Origin: a bacterium
Lineage (GTDB): Bacteria > Verrucomicrobiota > Kiritimatiellia > UBA8416
Assembly (NCBI GenBank): GCA_020048935.1
Contig: JAIFLS010000184.1
Span: 1-7,260 of the forward strand
Length of the DNA: 7,260 nt
Direction of reading: 5' to 3'
In this document: in pieces, positions 1 to 6,199 of the stretch
How the letters are laid out: each line of letters opens with the position of its first letter
Numbering within the stretch: the first letter of the stretch is position 1
Notes under the pieces: model-generated
What the model was told of the DNA's origin: nothing
What the model saw: the letters and a program-made list of their open reading frames with translations, nothing else
The model's database searches: none
Position numbers and translations under genes: made by a program

Positions 1-1
1 C

Positions 2-364
2 TTCTTTCTTGATCCGGAGGGCACTCAGCCCGATCCGATCGAGGACGACATGGCCGTGTGGATTGAGACTGAAGGCGGGTTGGTGGTTTGTGCCGGATGC
101 TGCCATGCCAGCCTCATCAATACGCTTAAATGGATTTGCGAGCAACGCCCGGGACTGCCTGTGCGGGCGGTGATCGGCGGACTGCATCTCGCCGTTGCCA
201 CTAAATCACGGATGCGCCAGACGATTGATGCGCTGCGGGCGATGGATGTTCAGCAGCTTATCCCCTTGCATTGCACGGGGGAGGCGGCGGTGGCCGAATT
301 GCATGATGCATTAGGGAAACGGGTGGTGACAACGGGTATGAGTGGGGGAGTGTATACTTTTTAG
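2..364 (+). CDS. Metallo-beta-lactamase-fold hydrolase, COG1237 type (3' part only)
   Basis: The frame is open from the window edge and ends at TAG 362-364. The 120 visible residues are the C-terminal half of a metal-dependent hydrolase. The ATG at 50 is internal, because the reading frame and the family similarity continue upstream of it. Visible family motifs are GCCHASL, with its metal-ligand-type His at nt 104-106, then GGLHLA, then LHCTG, with His at nt 269-271. This order (GCxH, GGxHL, HCTG) is typical of the group often labelled 7,8-dihydropterin-6-yl-methyl-4-(beta-D-ribofuranosyl)aminobenzene 5'-phosphate synthase. That name comes from an archaeal enzyme, and most bacterial members have no proven substrate. 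The N-terminal HxHxDH metal site is outside the window. The next gene on the same strand is a NifX-like protein, a pairing I recall from other bacteria. Family call is firm; function is unknown. Confidence 0.88.
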   Translation, partial: FFLDPEGTQPDPIEDDMAVWIETEGGLVVCAGCCHASLINTLKWICEQRPGLPVRAVIGGLHLAVATKSRMRQTIDALRAMDVQQLIPLHCTGEAAVAELHDALGKRVVTTGMSGGVYTF

Positions 365-405
365 GGGCGGGTCAATCAAGAGGGTTGGTGATTTTCAAGG
401 GTATT

Positions 406-539
406 TATGTGTAGCCCAGTTGCGTCGCAACTGAGGCAACGGGGATGCGGTGCGGTTACGCCAATTGCCGTGTTTATGCCAACCAACCGTTCGCTTTCAA
501 CGCGCAAGCCGCACTCGCGGCGCGAGTGGGCTACAGATA
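406..539. repeat. REPIN-like inverted-repeat element, GTAG class (134 bp)
   Basis: The outer arms 406-418 and 527-539 are inverted repeats matching at 12 of 13 positions. Each end carries the tetranucleotide GTAG (411-414, and 531-534 on the minus strand), then CC, then a hairpin-forming palindrome with 8-bp arms and one central base: CAGTTGCG-T-CGCAACTG at 417-433 and CACTCGCG-G-CGCGAGTG at 512-528. Read from its own GTAG, each end aligns with the other. They differ at the third and fifth stem pairs (G-C versus C-G, T-A versus C-G), with both partners changed. Two inverted REP sequences around a short spacer is the architecture called REPIN. REPs mobilised by RAYT (Y1 tyrosine) transposases are known to carry GTAG or GGAG heads. 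No transposase is encoded here and I see no target-site duplication. The hairpins could also end or attenuate transcription from the upstream hydrolase gene. Confidence 0.75.
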
Positions 540-586
540 GGCAGCAATCGTTACATGCGGAAATAACAACAAAAGGAGATGAGAGA

Positions 587-1030
587 ATGAGAATCGCAAT
601 ACCGTTGGCGGATGGGAAATTGTGCATGCATTTCGGGCACTGCGCTCAGTTCGCGCTGCTGGATGTGGATGCGGCGTCGAAGACGATCAAGGGCACGACC
701 AAACTGGATCCGCCGGCTCACGAGCCGGGCGTGCTGCCACGCTGGCTTAATGAGCAGGGAGCCACGGTAATCATCGCCGGCGGTATGGGACAGCGCGCAC
801 AGGCACTGTTCGCGGAGCAGGGCATCAAGGTTGTCGTGGGCGCTTTCGCCGACACGCCGGAGACGTTGGTCGCCGCCTACCTGGCGGGCAGGCATCAAGG
901 TTGTCGTGGGCGCTTTCGCCGACACGCCGGAGACGTTGGTCGCCGCCTACCTGGCGGGCACACTCACCACCGGGCAGAATACCTGCGATCACTGAGCGGG
1001 GCTGATCTAAAGTTCCGGGAACGCCTCTGA
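587..1030 (+). pseudogene. NifX/NifB-like (dinitrogenase Fe-Mo cofactor domain) protein, frameshifted by a 70-bp tandem duplication
   Basis: The start is ATG 587, with the Shine-Dalgarno AAAGGAG at 572-578 and an 8-nt spacer. The first 101 residues are a clear member of the small NifX/NifB C-terminal domain family: an MRIAIP start, the HFGHC motif (residues 15-19), a PPxHEPGVLPRWL stretch, and IIAGGMGQRA. The repeat 821-890/891-960 then shifts the frame. As sequenced, 46 unrelated Arg-rich residues follow and the frame ends at TGA 1028-1030, for 147 aa. Removing one copy gives 112 aa ending GTLTTGQNTCDH at TGA 993-995, the usual length and C-terminus of the family. This shows what the unbroken gene looked like. 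Free-standing members of this domain are thought to bind iron-sulfur or metal clusters, often beside MBL-fold hydrolases and MinD-like ATPases; they do not imply nitrogen fixation. The shortened frame stops 11 nt before the convergent gene, whereas the shifted one overlaps it by 24 nt. Family call is firm. Whether the break is biological, reversible or an assembly error is open. Confidence 0.85.
821..960 (+). repeat. Exact 70-bp tandem duplication inside the NifX-like gene
   Basis: Positions 821-890 and 891-960 are identical over all 70 bases. The match does not extend: base 820 (g) differs from 890 (a), and 891 (g) differs from 961 (c). The unit encodes residues GIKVVVGAFADTPETLVAAYLAG of the native protein. 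Since 70 is not a multiple of three, the second copy is read in another frame and the native C-terminus is lost. No clear microhomology is visible at the junction. Perfect identity means a recent event or an assembly/scaffolding artefact. Confidence 0.97.
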
Positions 1031-1720
1031 CAGTGTTTGCTGGCTTGCATGCAGCTCGCGCTTCAGCGGCTGTTCCGCCTCCTTGCGGAGCCGTAGATCG
1101 TTCAATGCCGCTTGCCGCGCGCCACCCGTCATCGCGTCCATCTTCGCGACCAGCGAGGAGCTTTCTGCCACGAACCGGCGGTACTGGTCCACGGCGCGCT
1201 GATACTGTTCCAGCGCCGCTTTCTGGTCGGCATTCAAATCCGGCCGGGCCAGCAGGTTCTCGATTTCGGCATCGGCAATTTGCTGCACGGCTTCCGGTAT
1301 CGGCTCCGATGGCCTACCGAACCGCGACACCGTCGCAAGCTTGATGTTTGTAACCTTCATCCCGCTAATGATCTCTTGCTTGCCTTGCTTGATAAAGAGA
1401 AACATCCCTTTCGCATAGCCTGCCATGAGCATCTCTTCGGGCTCGGTCTGGCCCATCACAGCCACCTCGGCCTTGCGCGGCGAATCCAGCCGCAGATCCT
1501 TGATGGACGTGCGTGACATTGTTAGTGACTTGCCGCTTTCTGGATCATAGAGCTGGAAGCTGCGCCCGTCGTATCCCTCCAGCGTAACCTTTTGCGTCTT
1601 CGATCCGATGTTAAGGACATCCGCCCGTGCCGTCGCGGACGCGAAAGCACACAGGGCCAGCAGGAATGCCGCCCGCCTCGCTATCCGGCCCCTGTCCGTC
1701 TTGCCGTACCGTTTCGTCAT
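1007..1720 (-). CDS. Secreted protein of unknown function (beta-rich N-terminal part, helical C-terminal part)
   Basis: I do not recognise the family. The frame is open further upstream to 2026, but that extension runs through the REPIN-like repeat and looks non-coding. The ATG at 1720 is preferred: GGAG (minus strand of 1727-1730) lies 6 nt upstream, and a typical Sec signal peptide follows, with a basic n-region (residues 1-17), hydrophobic core AAFLLALCAFASA, and probable cleavage after ARA (residue 33). The mature protein is about 204 aa. Residues 34-130 look beta-rich, starting with a short segment (VTLEGYDGRSFQLYDPESGK) recalling small beta-barrel repeats of secreted PVC-group proteins, followed by the stretch AEVAVMGQTEPEEMLMAGYAKGMFLF. 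Residues 142-230 are Ala/Glu/Gln/Arg-rich and probably form long helices or a coiled coil. There is no catalytic motif or C-terminal anchor. It is probably periplasmic. It is convergent with the NifX-like gene and lies 328 bp downstream of the envelope gene block, with its own leader. Confidence 0.72.
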   Translation of the reverse strand: MTKRYGKTDRGRIARRAAFLLALCAFASATARADVLNIGSKTQKVTLEGYDGRSFQLYDPESGKSLTMSRTSIKDLRLDSPRKAEVAVMGQTEPEEMLMAGYAKGMFLFIKQGKQEIISGMKVTNIKLATVSRFGRPSEPIPEAVQQIADAEIENLLARPDLNADQKAALEQYQRAVDQYRRFVAESSSLVAKMDAMTGGARQAALNDLRLRKEAEQPLKRELHASQQTLSEAFPEL

Positions 1721-1774
1721 GTGTTTCTCCATGTTATGGGTTGAGCATTTGTTATTGGGCGGTTGGATACACAA

Positions 1775-1887
1775 CGGGAGGGACAGCGTCTCGCTGTCCG
1801 CATGCCCGTCTAGCCACGCCGTTTTCAAAAAGGCTTCGCCATGCATCTTCTCATGCGCAGCGGACGCCGAGGACGGCGTCCCTCCCG
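1775..1887. repeat. REPIN-like inverted-repeat element, GGAG class (113 bp)
   Basis: The termini are a perfect 10-bp inverted repeat, CGGGAGGGAC (1775-1784) and GTCCCTCCCG (1878-1887). GGAG (1777-1780; on the minus strand at 1882-1885) directly abuts a hairpin at each end: GGACAGCG-TCT-CGCTGTCC at 1781-1799 and GGACGCCG-AGGA-CGGCGTCC at 1862-1881. Read from their own GGAG heads, the two stems share six of eight pairs. The other two, the fifth and sixth, differ by compensated changes (A-T versus G-C, G-C versus C-G). The layout matches the element at 406-539 but the sequence is unrelated, so it is a second family. It lies 54 bp upstream of the secreted-protein start codon, possibly inside its transcript leader. 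No transposase or target duplication is visible. Confidence 0.75.
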
Positions 1888-1895
1888 GTCGCGTC

Positions 1896-1910
1896 CAGTT
1901 GACACAACTG
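1896..1910. repeat. Short perfect inverted repeat
   Basis: CAGTTG (1896-1901), ACA, CAACTG (1905-1910): 6-bp perfect arms around 3 bases, just outside the right end of the GGAG-class element. It could be a regulator site or a minor hairpin in the leader of the leftward gene. Nothing ties it to a known regulator. Confidence 0.4.
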
Positions 1911-1926
1911 TTCGTACTTTTACCAG

Positions 1927-1955
1927 CAGGTCCGGTTTTCCGGAAACGGGACCTG
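1927..1955. repeat. Long imperfect hairpin downstream of the lipoprotein gene
   Basis: CAGGTCC (1927-1933) and GGACCTG (1949-1955) form perfect 7-bp outer arms. The interior (1934-1948) continues the pairing toward a central CCGG with one mismatch and one bulged T, so almost the whole 29 bases can fold into one stem. It lies about 94 bp past the stop of the leftward envelope gene block and might stabilise or end that transcript. On neither strand is it followed by a clear T-tract, so I do not call it an intrinsic terminator. Confidence 0.45.
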
Positions 1956-2048
1956 TTATTGTGCGTAGGAAACAAAAAATGATTTGAATTGATCGTGAAG
2001 CTCATACCCATATAACGCCGCGCCATGCCGTTTTGTTAGGAAAGGGTG

Positions 2049-3617
2049 TTATTTCATCAGTTCGGCCAGTCGCTTTGCGGCGGTCTCGCCCTGCAGGATT
2101 TTGGCCGCATGAATGGGCGATTCGTGGTTTTCCTCGGCCAGCAGAACCAGGTCAAAGACCGGGACTTCGCTTTGCAGGTGGTAGTGGATGATATCGTCCG
2201 CACTCAAGGTCTTGACCGCCATGCGCCGGACAAGATCGAACCGGATGCCGCCCTTGCCGTCATAAGCCCGGTAGATCACTTCGGTGCAGCATTGGTTCGA
2301 GGTGTCCTCGAAATCGAAATCGAAGTCGTACAGGCTGCCCCTCAGGGCAAAGATGGTCGCGAGGGCCTCGCTGCGTTCACGGGGGGTGACGCGCGGCCGC
2401 AGCACCACCAGGCGGTTGACATGCGTCTTGAGCAGATAGTCGAGCGAGTTGAAGATTACACCTTCGGCGACCGCCTCGATCACATCGGCATCATAGCCGG
2501 TAGCGAGCTGCCCGCGGTCAAGATCCTCGCGAATGGCGCGGCAGCGCGTTTCCGGGAAAAGCCCCGGCAGCACCTCCGCGATGCCCGCCTGGCGGCGCTG
2601 GTCCACGGTCCCCACGTATGTGATGCCGTGCTTGAACTGGCCCGGCAGGAACACATTGCTCATGTAGCCGGCCGTGAAGGTCAGGATCAGGTCGCCCGGC
2701 TGGAGCGCCGCCTTGATCGCCGCCATCTGGCGAGGATTGAAGTCAATCGGCCCGGTTCCCGGACTCTTGATATCGCTGACCGAATTGTAGAGCCAGCCCT
2801 GGAAGCCATAGGCGTCGGACATCCACTGGCCGAAAGCCGTGCGGACCCCGGCGGACAAGGCATGGTGCCGGGCCTGGTTCTCCAGGTTGGGGAACAGGAT
2901 TGATTTCTGCCTGAGGATCTTCTGCGTGAGCACCTCGCCTTCCAGGTAGCGCCGGGTCCCTAGCTCGCATAGCGCGGCAAATGCCGGGTCCGAGGCCGTG
3001 ATGGCGGACGCCACGGAATCCTTGTCCGCCAACTGCGCCGCCAGCATGTCCGCCGCCGTCTTGAGGTTCTTGAGGTTCTCCGTGCTAGTCACCGCATAGA
3101 AGACCGCATCAAACGTGCCCGGTTCCACGTCATAGCCCTGATAGCGCTCATTCAGCTTGGCGGCAATCTTGAGCTCCTGGAAGACGGGCCGGGAGCTGAA
3201 GCCTTCTGCAAAGGCACTGCTCTGCTTGCGCAACACCGCTGCTGCGGCAAATGCCGTCATGAAGGCGCGGGCCTCTGCCGGGGTTGTGGTCGCGGACAAG
3301 GTCGCGCGGCGGTTCGCCGAGACCTTTTCCCAAAGCATGCTATTGGCCACCGTGAAGCGGAACATGGCCTGTCCGATCAGATCGGTTTCCTGGCTGGTGA
3401 AGCCATCCGCCAGCCAACCTTGCATATTCGCGTGCAGTTGACCGACATCCGCCGCCAGCCGCGTATCCAGCTTCGCGATCGCATCTGCCTCGGCCACCCA
3501 TTCCGCCGGACTCATGCTGACCGGTACATAGGGCGTCTCGGTCACTCCCCCTGTCCGAGGCACCACGGCACAACCCACGCACATCAACAGAATAAAGCCC
3601 ATCAATCGCACTGACAT
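2049..3617 (-). CDS. Probable lipoprotein with C-terminal YiiX/YebB-like (NlpC/P60-type) cysteine hydrolase domain
   Basis: 522 aa. The start is ATG 3617, preceded by AAAGGAG with about 9 nt spacing. Residues 1-16 form a short lipoprotein-type signal ending CVGC, with lipidation expected at Cys16. The -3 position is Cys rather than the usual Leu/Ile/Val, so the lipobox is imperfect. Residues about 35-280 are a mostly helical region I do not recognise. From about residue 300 there is a permuted papain-like fold: LQPGDLIL, then FKHGITYVG with the candidate catalytic His330, then VIEAVAEGV (Glu381), and finally YDFDFDFEDTSNQCCTEVIYRAY with the candidate nucleophile Cys444, in the family pattern C-S/T-E-hydrophobic. 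His preceding Cys is the mark of the permuted YiiX branch. Such proteins may cleave amide or ester bonds in envelope or lipid substrates; the substrate here is unknown. The gene is 18 bp downstream of murJ and probably the last of that operon. Domain call is good; lipidation is likely; function is open. Confidence 0.82.
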   Translation of the reverse strand: MSVRLMGFILLMCVGCAVVPRTGGVTETPYVPVSMSPAEWVAEADAIAKLDTRLAADVGQLHANMQGWLADGFTSQETDLIGQAMFRFTVANSMLWEKVSANRRATLSATTTPAEARAFMTAFAAAAVLRKQSSAFAEGFSSRPVFQELKIAAKLNERYQGYDVEPGTFDAVFYAVTSTENLKNLKTAADMLAAQLADKDSVASAITASDPAFAALCELGTRRYLEGEVLTQKILRQKSILFPNLENQARHHALSAGVRTAFGQWMSDAYGFQGWLYNSVSDIKSPGTGPIDFNPRQMAAIKAALQPGDLILTFTAGYMSNVFLPGQFKHGITYVGTVDQRRQAGIAEVLPGLFPETRCRAIREDLDRGQLATGYDADVIEAVAEGVIFNSLDYLLKTHVNRLVVLRPRVTPRERSEALATIFALRGSLYDFDFDFEDTSNQCCTEVIYRAYDGKGGIRFDLVRRMAVKTLSADDIIHYHLQSEVPVFDLVLLAEENHESPIHAAKILQGETAAKRLAELMK

Positions 3618-3635
3618 TATTATCCGCTCCTTTCG

Positions 3636-5195
3636 TTAATCTACATTCCTTTGGCGCAGCAGGCGGACTTCGCGGCGGCAGAAGATTAGCACGCTGGCGG
3701 CATAAACCGCGCCGCCAGCAAGCATCGCGGCGGCTAGTCTCGCGCCCTGGCCGGTCTTGGTCGCGGTCGAGAACAGGGGCAGCGGCGCCATCCAGTCCAG
3801 CAGCAGGTGGATGGCTCCGACCATCAGCAGGCTGCACCCCAGCACCTTGAGCAGGCTGGCGCCCAGTGCCGGCCAGCCGGGCGTGCCGATCCGGCGGGTG
3901 AGCACCACGGCAAGCACGACACTGTTGACAGCGCTGGTGACCACGGTGGCCATGGCCAGGCCGGCATGCTTGTAGTAGGTCGGGAGCGTGACCACCAGGA
4001 GGATGTTGAGTACGAAGTTGAGGCCGACGGCCAGCAACCCGGCCCGCAACGGTGTGCGGGTGTCCTTGATGGCGTAGAAGGCGGGCACCAGCATCTTGTA
4101 GAGGCTGAATACGGCGAGCCCCGGCGCATAGAAGACCAGGGCGCGGGCGGTGAGGATGCGGGATTGATCGCCGAATTCGCCCGACTGGTAGACAAGCTGC
4201 ACGATCGGGTCCGCCAGGATCATCAGTCCGGCTGAGGCGGGGACCATGACCAGCATCAGCCCGCGCAGGGACCTCGCCAGTGTGTGCAGGATCGCGTTGG
4301 CCTGGTTGTCTGCGGCCAGTCTGGAAAACGCGGGCAGCAGGACGGTACCGAGGGCCGTGGCGAAAATGCCGAGCGGCAGGTAGATCAGGCGTTCGGCATA
4401 GGTCAGGGCGGCAGGGGCCCAGCTTCCCGCCCAGAGGGCGATGACGCTGTCGCTGAGCACATTGACCTGGTAGACACCCATGCCGAGCGCCACCGGCCCG
4501 AACAGCATCAGTATCTCGCGGATGCGCTTGTCATTCCAGGCGAACGAGGGCCGGGGCATGACCCGCAGGCGCAGCAGCGCGGGTACCTGCATCGCCAGCT
4601 GCAGGACCCCGGCCAGCAGGATGGCCCAGGCAACGCCGTAGATCCGCTCCGCCGGGGTGTCGCCCAGGCGGGGGCAGAGCAGGTATACCGCCGCGATCCA
4701 GACGGCATTCAGCAGCAGGGGGGTGGCGGCGGAAACCGCGAAGTGGCCGATGGCGTTGAGGATACCCATCCCCAGCGCGACCAGGCAGATGAAGACCATG
4801 TAGGGCAGCATGATCCGCATCAGCGGGAGTACGGCGGCCAGCCGGGTGCCTTCGGTGGCGTAATGCATGGAAATCGTGATGATGACGGTGCCCGCCGCCG
4901 TGATCAGGATCAGGAAGAACGCGAGCATCGTCAGTACTTGTCCGGCCAGCCGGTTGGCCTTGTCACGGCCTTCCTTCGCAAGGGCCTCGGCAAAAACAGG
5001 TACAAACGCGGCCGACAATGCCCCTTCCCCGAACAGGCTACGAAACAGGTTCGGGATGCGAAAAGCGACATCGAAGGCGGATTTGGCCAGCGAGGTGCCG
5101 AAATAATGGGCCATGACCATCTCGCGGACGAAGCCGAGGGTGCGGCTGAGTCCCGTGAAGAAGCTGACGGTGATGGCGTTGCGGAAGATCCTCAT
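3636..5195 (-). CDS. murJ: Lipid II flippase MurJ (MviN)
   Basis: 519 aa, close to the E. coli protein (511). MurJ, of the MOP exporter superfamily, moves undecaprenyl-linked lipid II across the inner membrane for peptidoglycan synthesis. The N-terminus aligns without gaps to E. coli MurJ as I recall it: Arg18 and Arg24 in LSRTLGFVRE and Arg52 in IPNLFR are kept. Arg269 in YAERL is the likely counterpart of E. coli Arg270. The EGALSAAFVPVF signature is present, and many hydrophobic segments fit the usual 14 transmembrane helices. One oddity is that the E. coli Asp39 position is Ser39 here, with an Asp at 42 instead. The ATG at 5195 overlaps the stop of the upstream glycosyltransferase gene (ATGA). 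There is only a weak GGAA upstream, so translational coupling is likely. The ORF ends TAA at 3636-3638, 18 bp before the lipoprotein gene. Confidence 0.96.
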   Translation of the reverse strand: MRIFRNAITVSFFTGLSRTLGFVREMVMAHYFGTSLAKSAFDVAFRIPNLFRSLFGEGALSAAFVPVFAEALAKEGRDKANRLAGQVLTMLAFFLILITAAGTVIITISMHYATEGTRLAAVLPLMRIMLPYMVFICLVALGMGILNAIGHFAVSAATPLLLNAVWIAAVYLLCPRLGDTPAERIYGVAWAILLAGVLQLAMQVPALLRLRVMPRPSFAWNDKRIREILMLFGPVALGMGVYQVNVLSDSVIALWAGSWAPAALTYAERLIYLPLGIFATALGTVLLPAFSRLAADNQANAILHTLARSLRGLMLVMVPASAGLMILADPIVQLVYQSGEFGDQSRILTARALVFYAPGLAVFSLYKMLVPAFYAIKDTRTPLRAGLLAVGLNFVLNILLVVTLPTYYKHAGLAMATVVTSAVNSVVLAVVLTRRIGTPGWPALGASLLKVLGCSLLMVGAIHLLLDWMAPLPLFSTATKTGQGARLAAAMLAGGAVYAASVLIFCRREVRLLRQRNVD

Positions 5196-6199
5196 GCGGG
5201 TGGGTTCCGGTGGGGCAAGGTTTGAAGCACGGCGTCAGCGACCTGCACGGGCGCAATGCGGTAGAGAGCCTGCGCGGCGCGCGGGTCATGGCGGGCGATG
5301 TCGCGGGAGGCGTTGCGCGGTTCCGACTGGATGCACTGGTGCCCGCTGCCGAGCGGGCCGGTCTTGTCGGGATCGGTAAGGCCGTAGATCGCCACCACGG
5401 GGGTACCGGCGGCCGCGGCCAGGTGCATGCCGCCGCTGTCGTTGCAGATCACGGTGTCGCAGGCGGCCAGGGCGGCGGCGAGCTGGGCGAGGGTGGTGCG
5501 CCCGGCGAGGGTTTCGGCATCGGGTTGCAGCGCGGCTGCAATGTGGTTGCAGACGGGGGATTCGGCGGCCGTCCCGAAGATCGCGAAACGGCAGGCGCGG
5601 GCCTTGCGGATGAGCCGCGCGGCGGCGATGAAATGCGCCTCGGGCCATTGCTTGGAGGAACCGCGGGCGGCGCCGGGGATGAGGCCGATGACGGGCAGGC
5701 GGCCGCTGTCCGGGGACGGCCCGGCCTCCGGCGGCGGGAGCTTCAGCGCCGGGGTGGGCAGGGTGGCTACGTCCGCAAGCTGCAGGATGTCCACGTACTC
5801 CCATTGCTGGTGTCCGGCGCGTGCGCGCGGCGAGAGCCGGACGCGGCGGGTCAGCAGGATGCCCCGGCTGTGCCCGCCGGTGCCGATCCGTTCGGGAATG
5901 CCTGCCAGGAAGGGTACGAGGGCCGAGCGCCAGGAGTTCGGGAATATGTAAGCAGTGTCGAAGTGGCCGGCCCGGACCGCGGCGGCGGTCTGCCAGAGGC
6001 CGATATTGCCGGGCTTGAGCGTGAGGATGGCGTCCACCTCCGGATGCAGTTGCCAGAGCGCCGCCAGAGGCGGTTTTACCAGCATGGTGATTCGGGCGTG
6101 CGGGTGGTGCTGGCGGAACACCTGCAGGGCAGGCATCGTCATGCACCCGTCGCCAAGCCAGTTGACGCCGACAACCAGGATACCGCCGCCGCCGTTCAT
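5192..6199 (-). CDS. waaF: Glycosyltransferase family 9, lipopolysaccharide heptosyltransferase II (WaaF) type
   Basis: 335 aa from ATG 6199. The frame is open further upstream to 6601, but that part lies inside lpxK. The chosen start has GAGG (minus strand of 6207-6210) with 7-nt spacing and overlaps the lpxK stop as ATGA. Family 9 enzymes transfer ADP-activated heptose to the LPS inner core at the cytoplasmic face. Motifs in order: ILVVGVNWLGD with the catalytic-type Asp17, MTMPAL, RSALVPFLAGIPERIG (residues 91-106), LLTRRVR, the nucleotide-sugar site PGAARGSSKQWP (175-186, Lys183), and CNDSGGMHLAAAAGTPVVAIYGLTDPDKTGPLG (252-284). These fit WaaF better than WaaC or WaaQ, but the acceptor and even the sugar cannot be proved from sequence, so the symbol is a best match. 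It sits between lpxK and murJ with 4-bp overlaps on both sides. Confidence 0.87.
   Translation of the reverse strand: MNGGGGILVVGVNWLGDGCMTMPALQVFRQHHPHARITMLVKPPLAALWQLHPEVDAILTLKPGNIGLWQTAAAVRAGHFDTAYIFPNSWRSALVPFLAGIPERIGTGGHSRGILLTRRVRLSPRARAGHQQWEYVDILQLADVATLPTPALKLPPPEAGPSPDSGRLPVIGLIPGAARGSSKQWPEAHFIAAARLIRKARACRFAIFGTAAESPVCNHIAAALQPDAETLAGRTTLAQLAAALAACDTVICNDSGGMHLAAAAGTPVVAIYGLTDPDKTGPLGSGHQCIQSEPRNASRDIARHDPRAAQALYRIAPVQVADAVLQTLPHRNPPA

Larger units (their letters stand above)
1721..2048. other. Gene-free region (328 bp) between the lipoprotein gene and the secreted-protein gene
   Basis: Both flanking genes read leftward, so this is at once the 3' flank of the lipoprotein gene and the leader of the secreted-protein gene. 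It holds the REPIN-like element 1775-1887 and two other inverted repeats (1896-1910, 1927-1955). Otherwise I see no credible small ORF, tRNA or riboswitch. The 54 bp between the element and the ATG at 1720 are AT-richer on the minus strand (TTGTGT, AATAACAAAT) and may hold the promoter, but no convincing -35/-10 pair can be assigned. Confidence 0.6.

Noticed and set aside
407..586. N-terminal extension of the NifX-like gene to an ATG at 407
   Set aside because: It runs through the inverted-repeat element, has no family similarity and no ribosome site, whereas ATG 587 has AAAGGAG at proper spacing and begins exactly at the family's MRIAIP start.
1899..1920. TTGACA on the plus strand as a promoter -35 box
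   Set aside because: No -10-like hexamer lies at 16-18 nt spacing, no plus-strand gene follows, and the bases are part of the CAGTTG-ACA-CAACTG palindrome.
1927..1955. Intrinsic terminator for the leftward operon
   Set aside because: The stem is strong, but neither strand has a T-tract directly after it.
1721..2026. N-terminal extension of the secreted protein to 2026
   Set aside because: It reads through the GGAG-class repeat and other hairpins, and would bury the signal peptide. The start at 1720 has GGAG 6 nt upstream and puts the signal peptide at the N-terminus.
2308..2325. Short 6-bp repeats (TCGAAA-type) in the lipoprotein gene as a slippage site
   Set aside because: They encode DFDFDF next to the catalytic-type Cys, a normal acidic/aromatic stretch in this family; six-base units keep the frame and there are only three.
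3061..3078. TTGAGGTTC repeated twice in the lipoprotein gene
   Set aside because: A 9-bp in-frame doublet encoding NLKNLK; too short and harmless to call more than chance or simple slippage.
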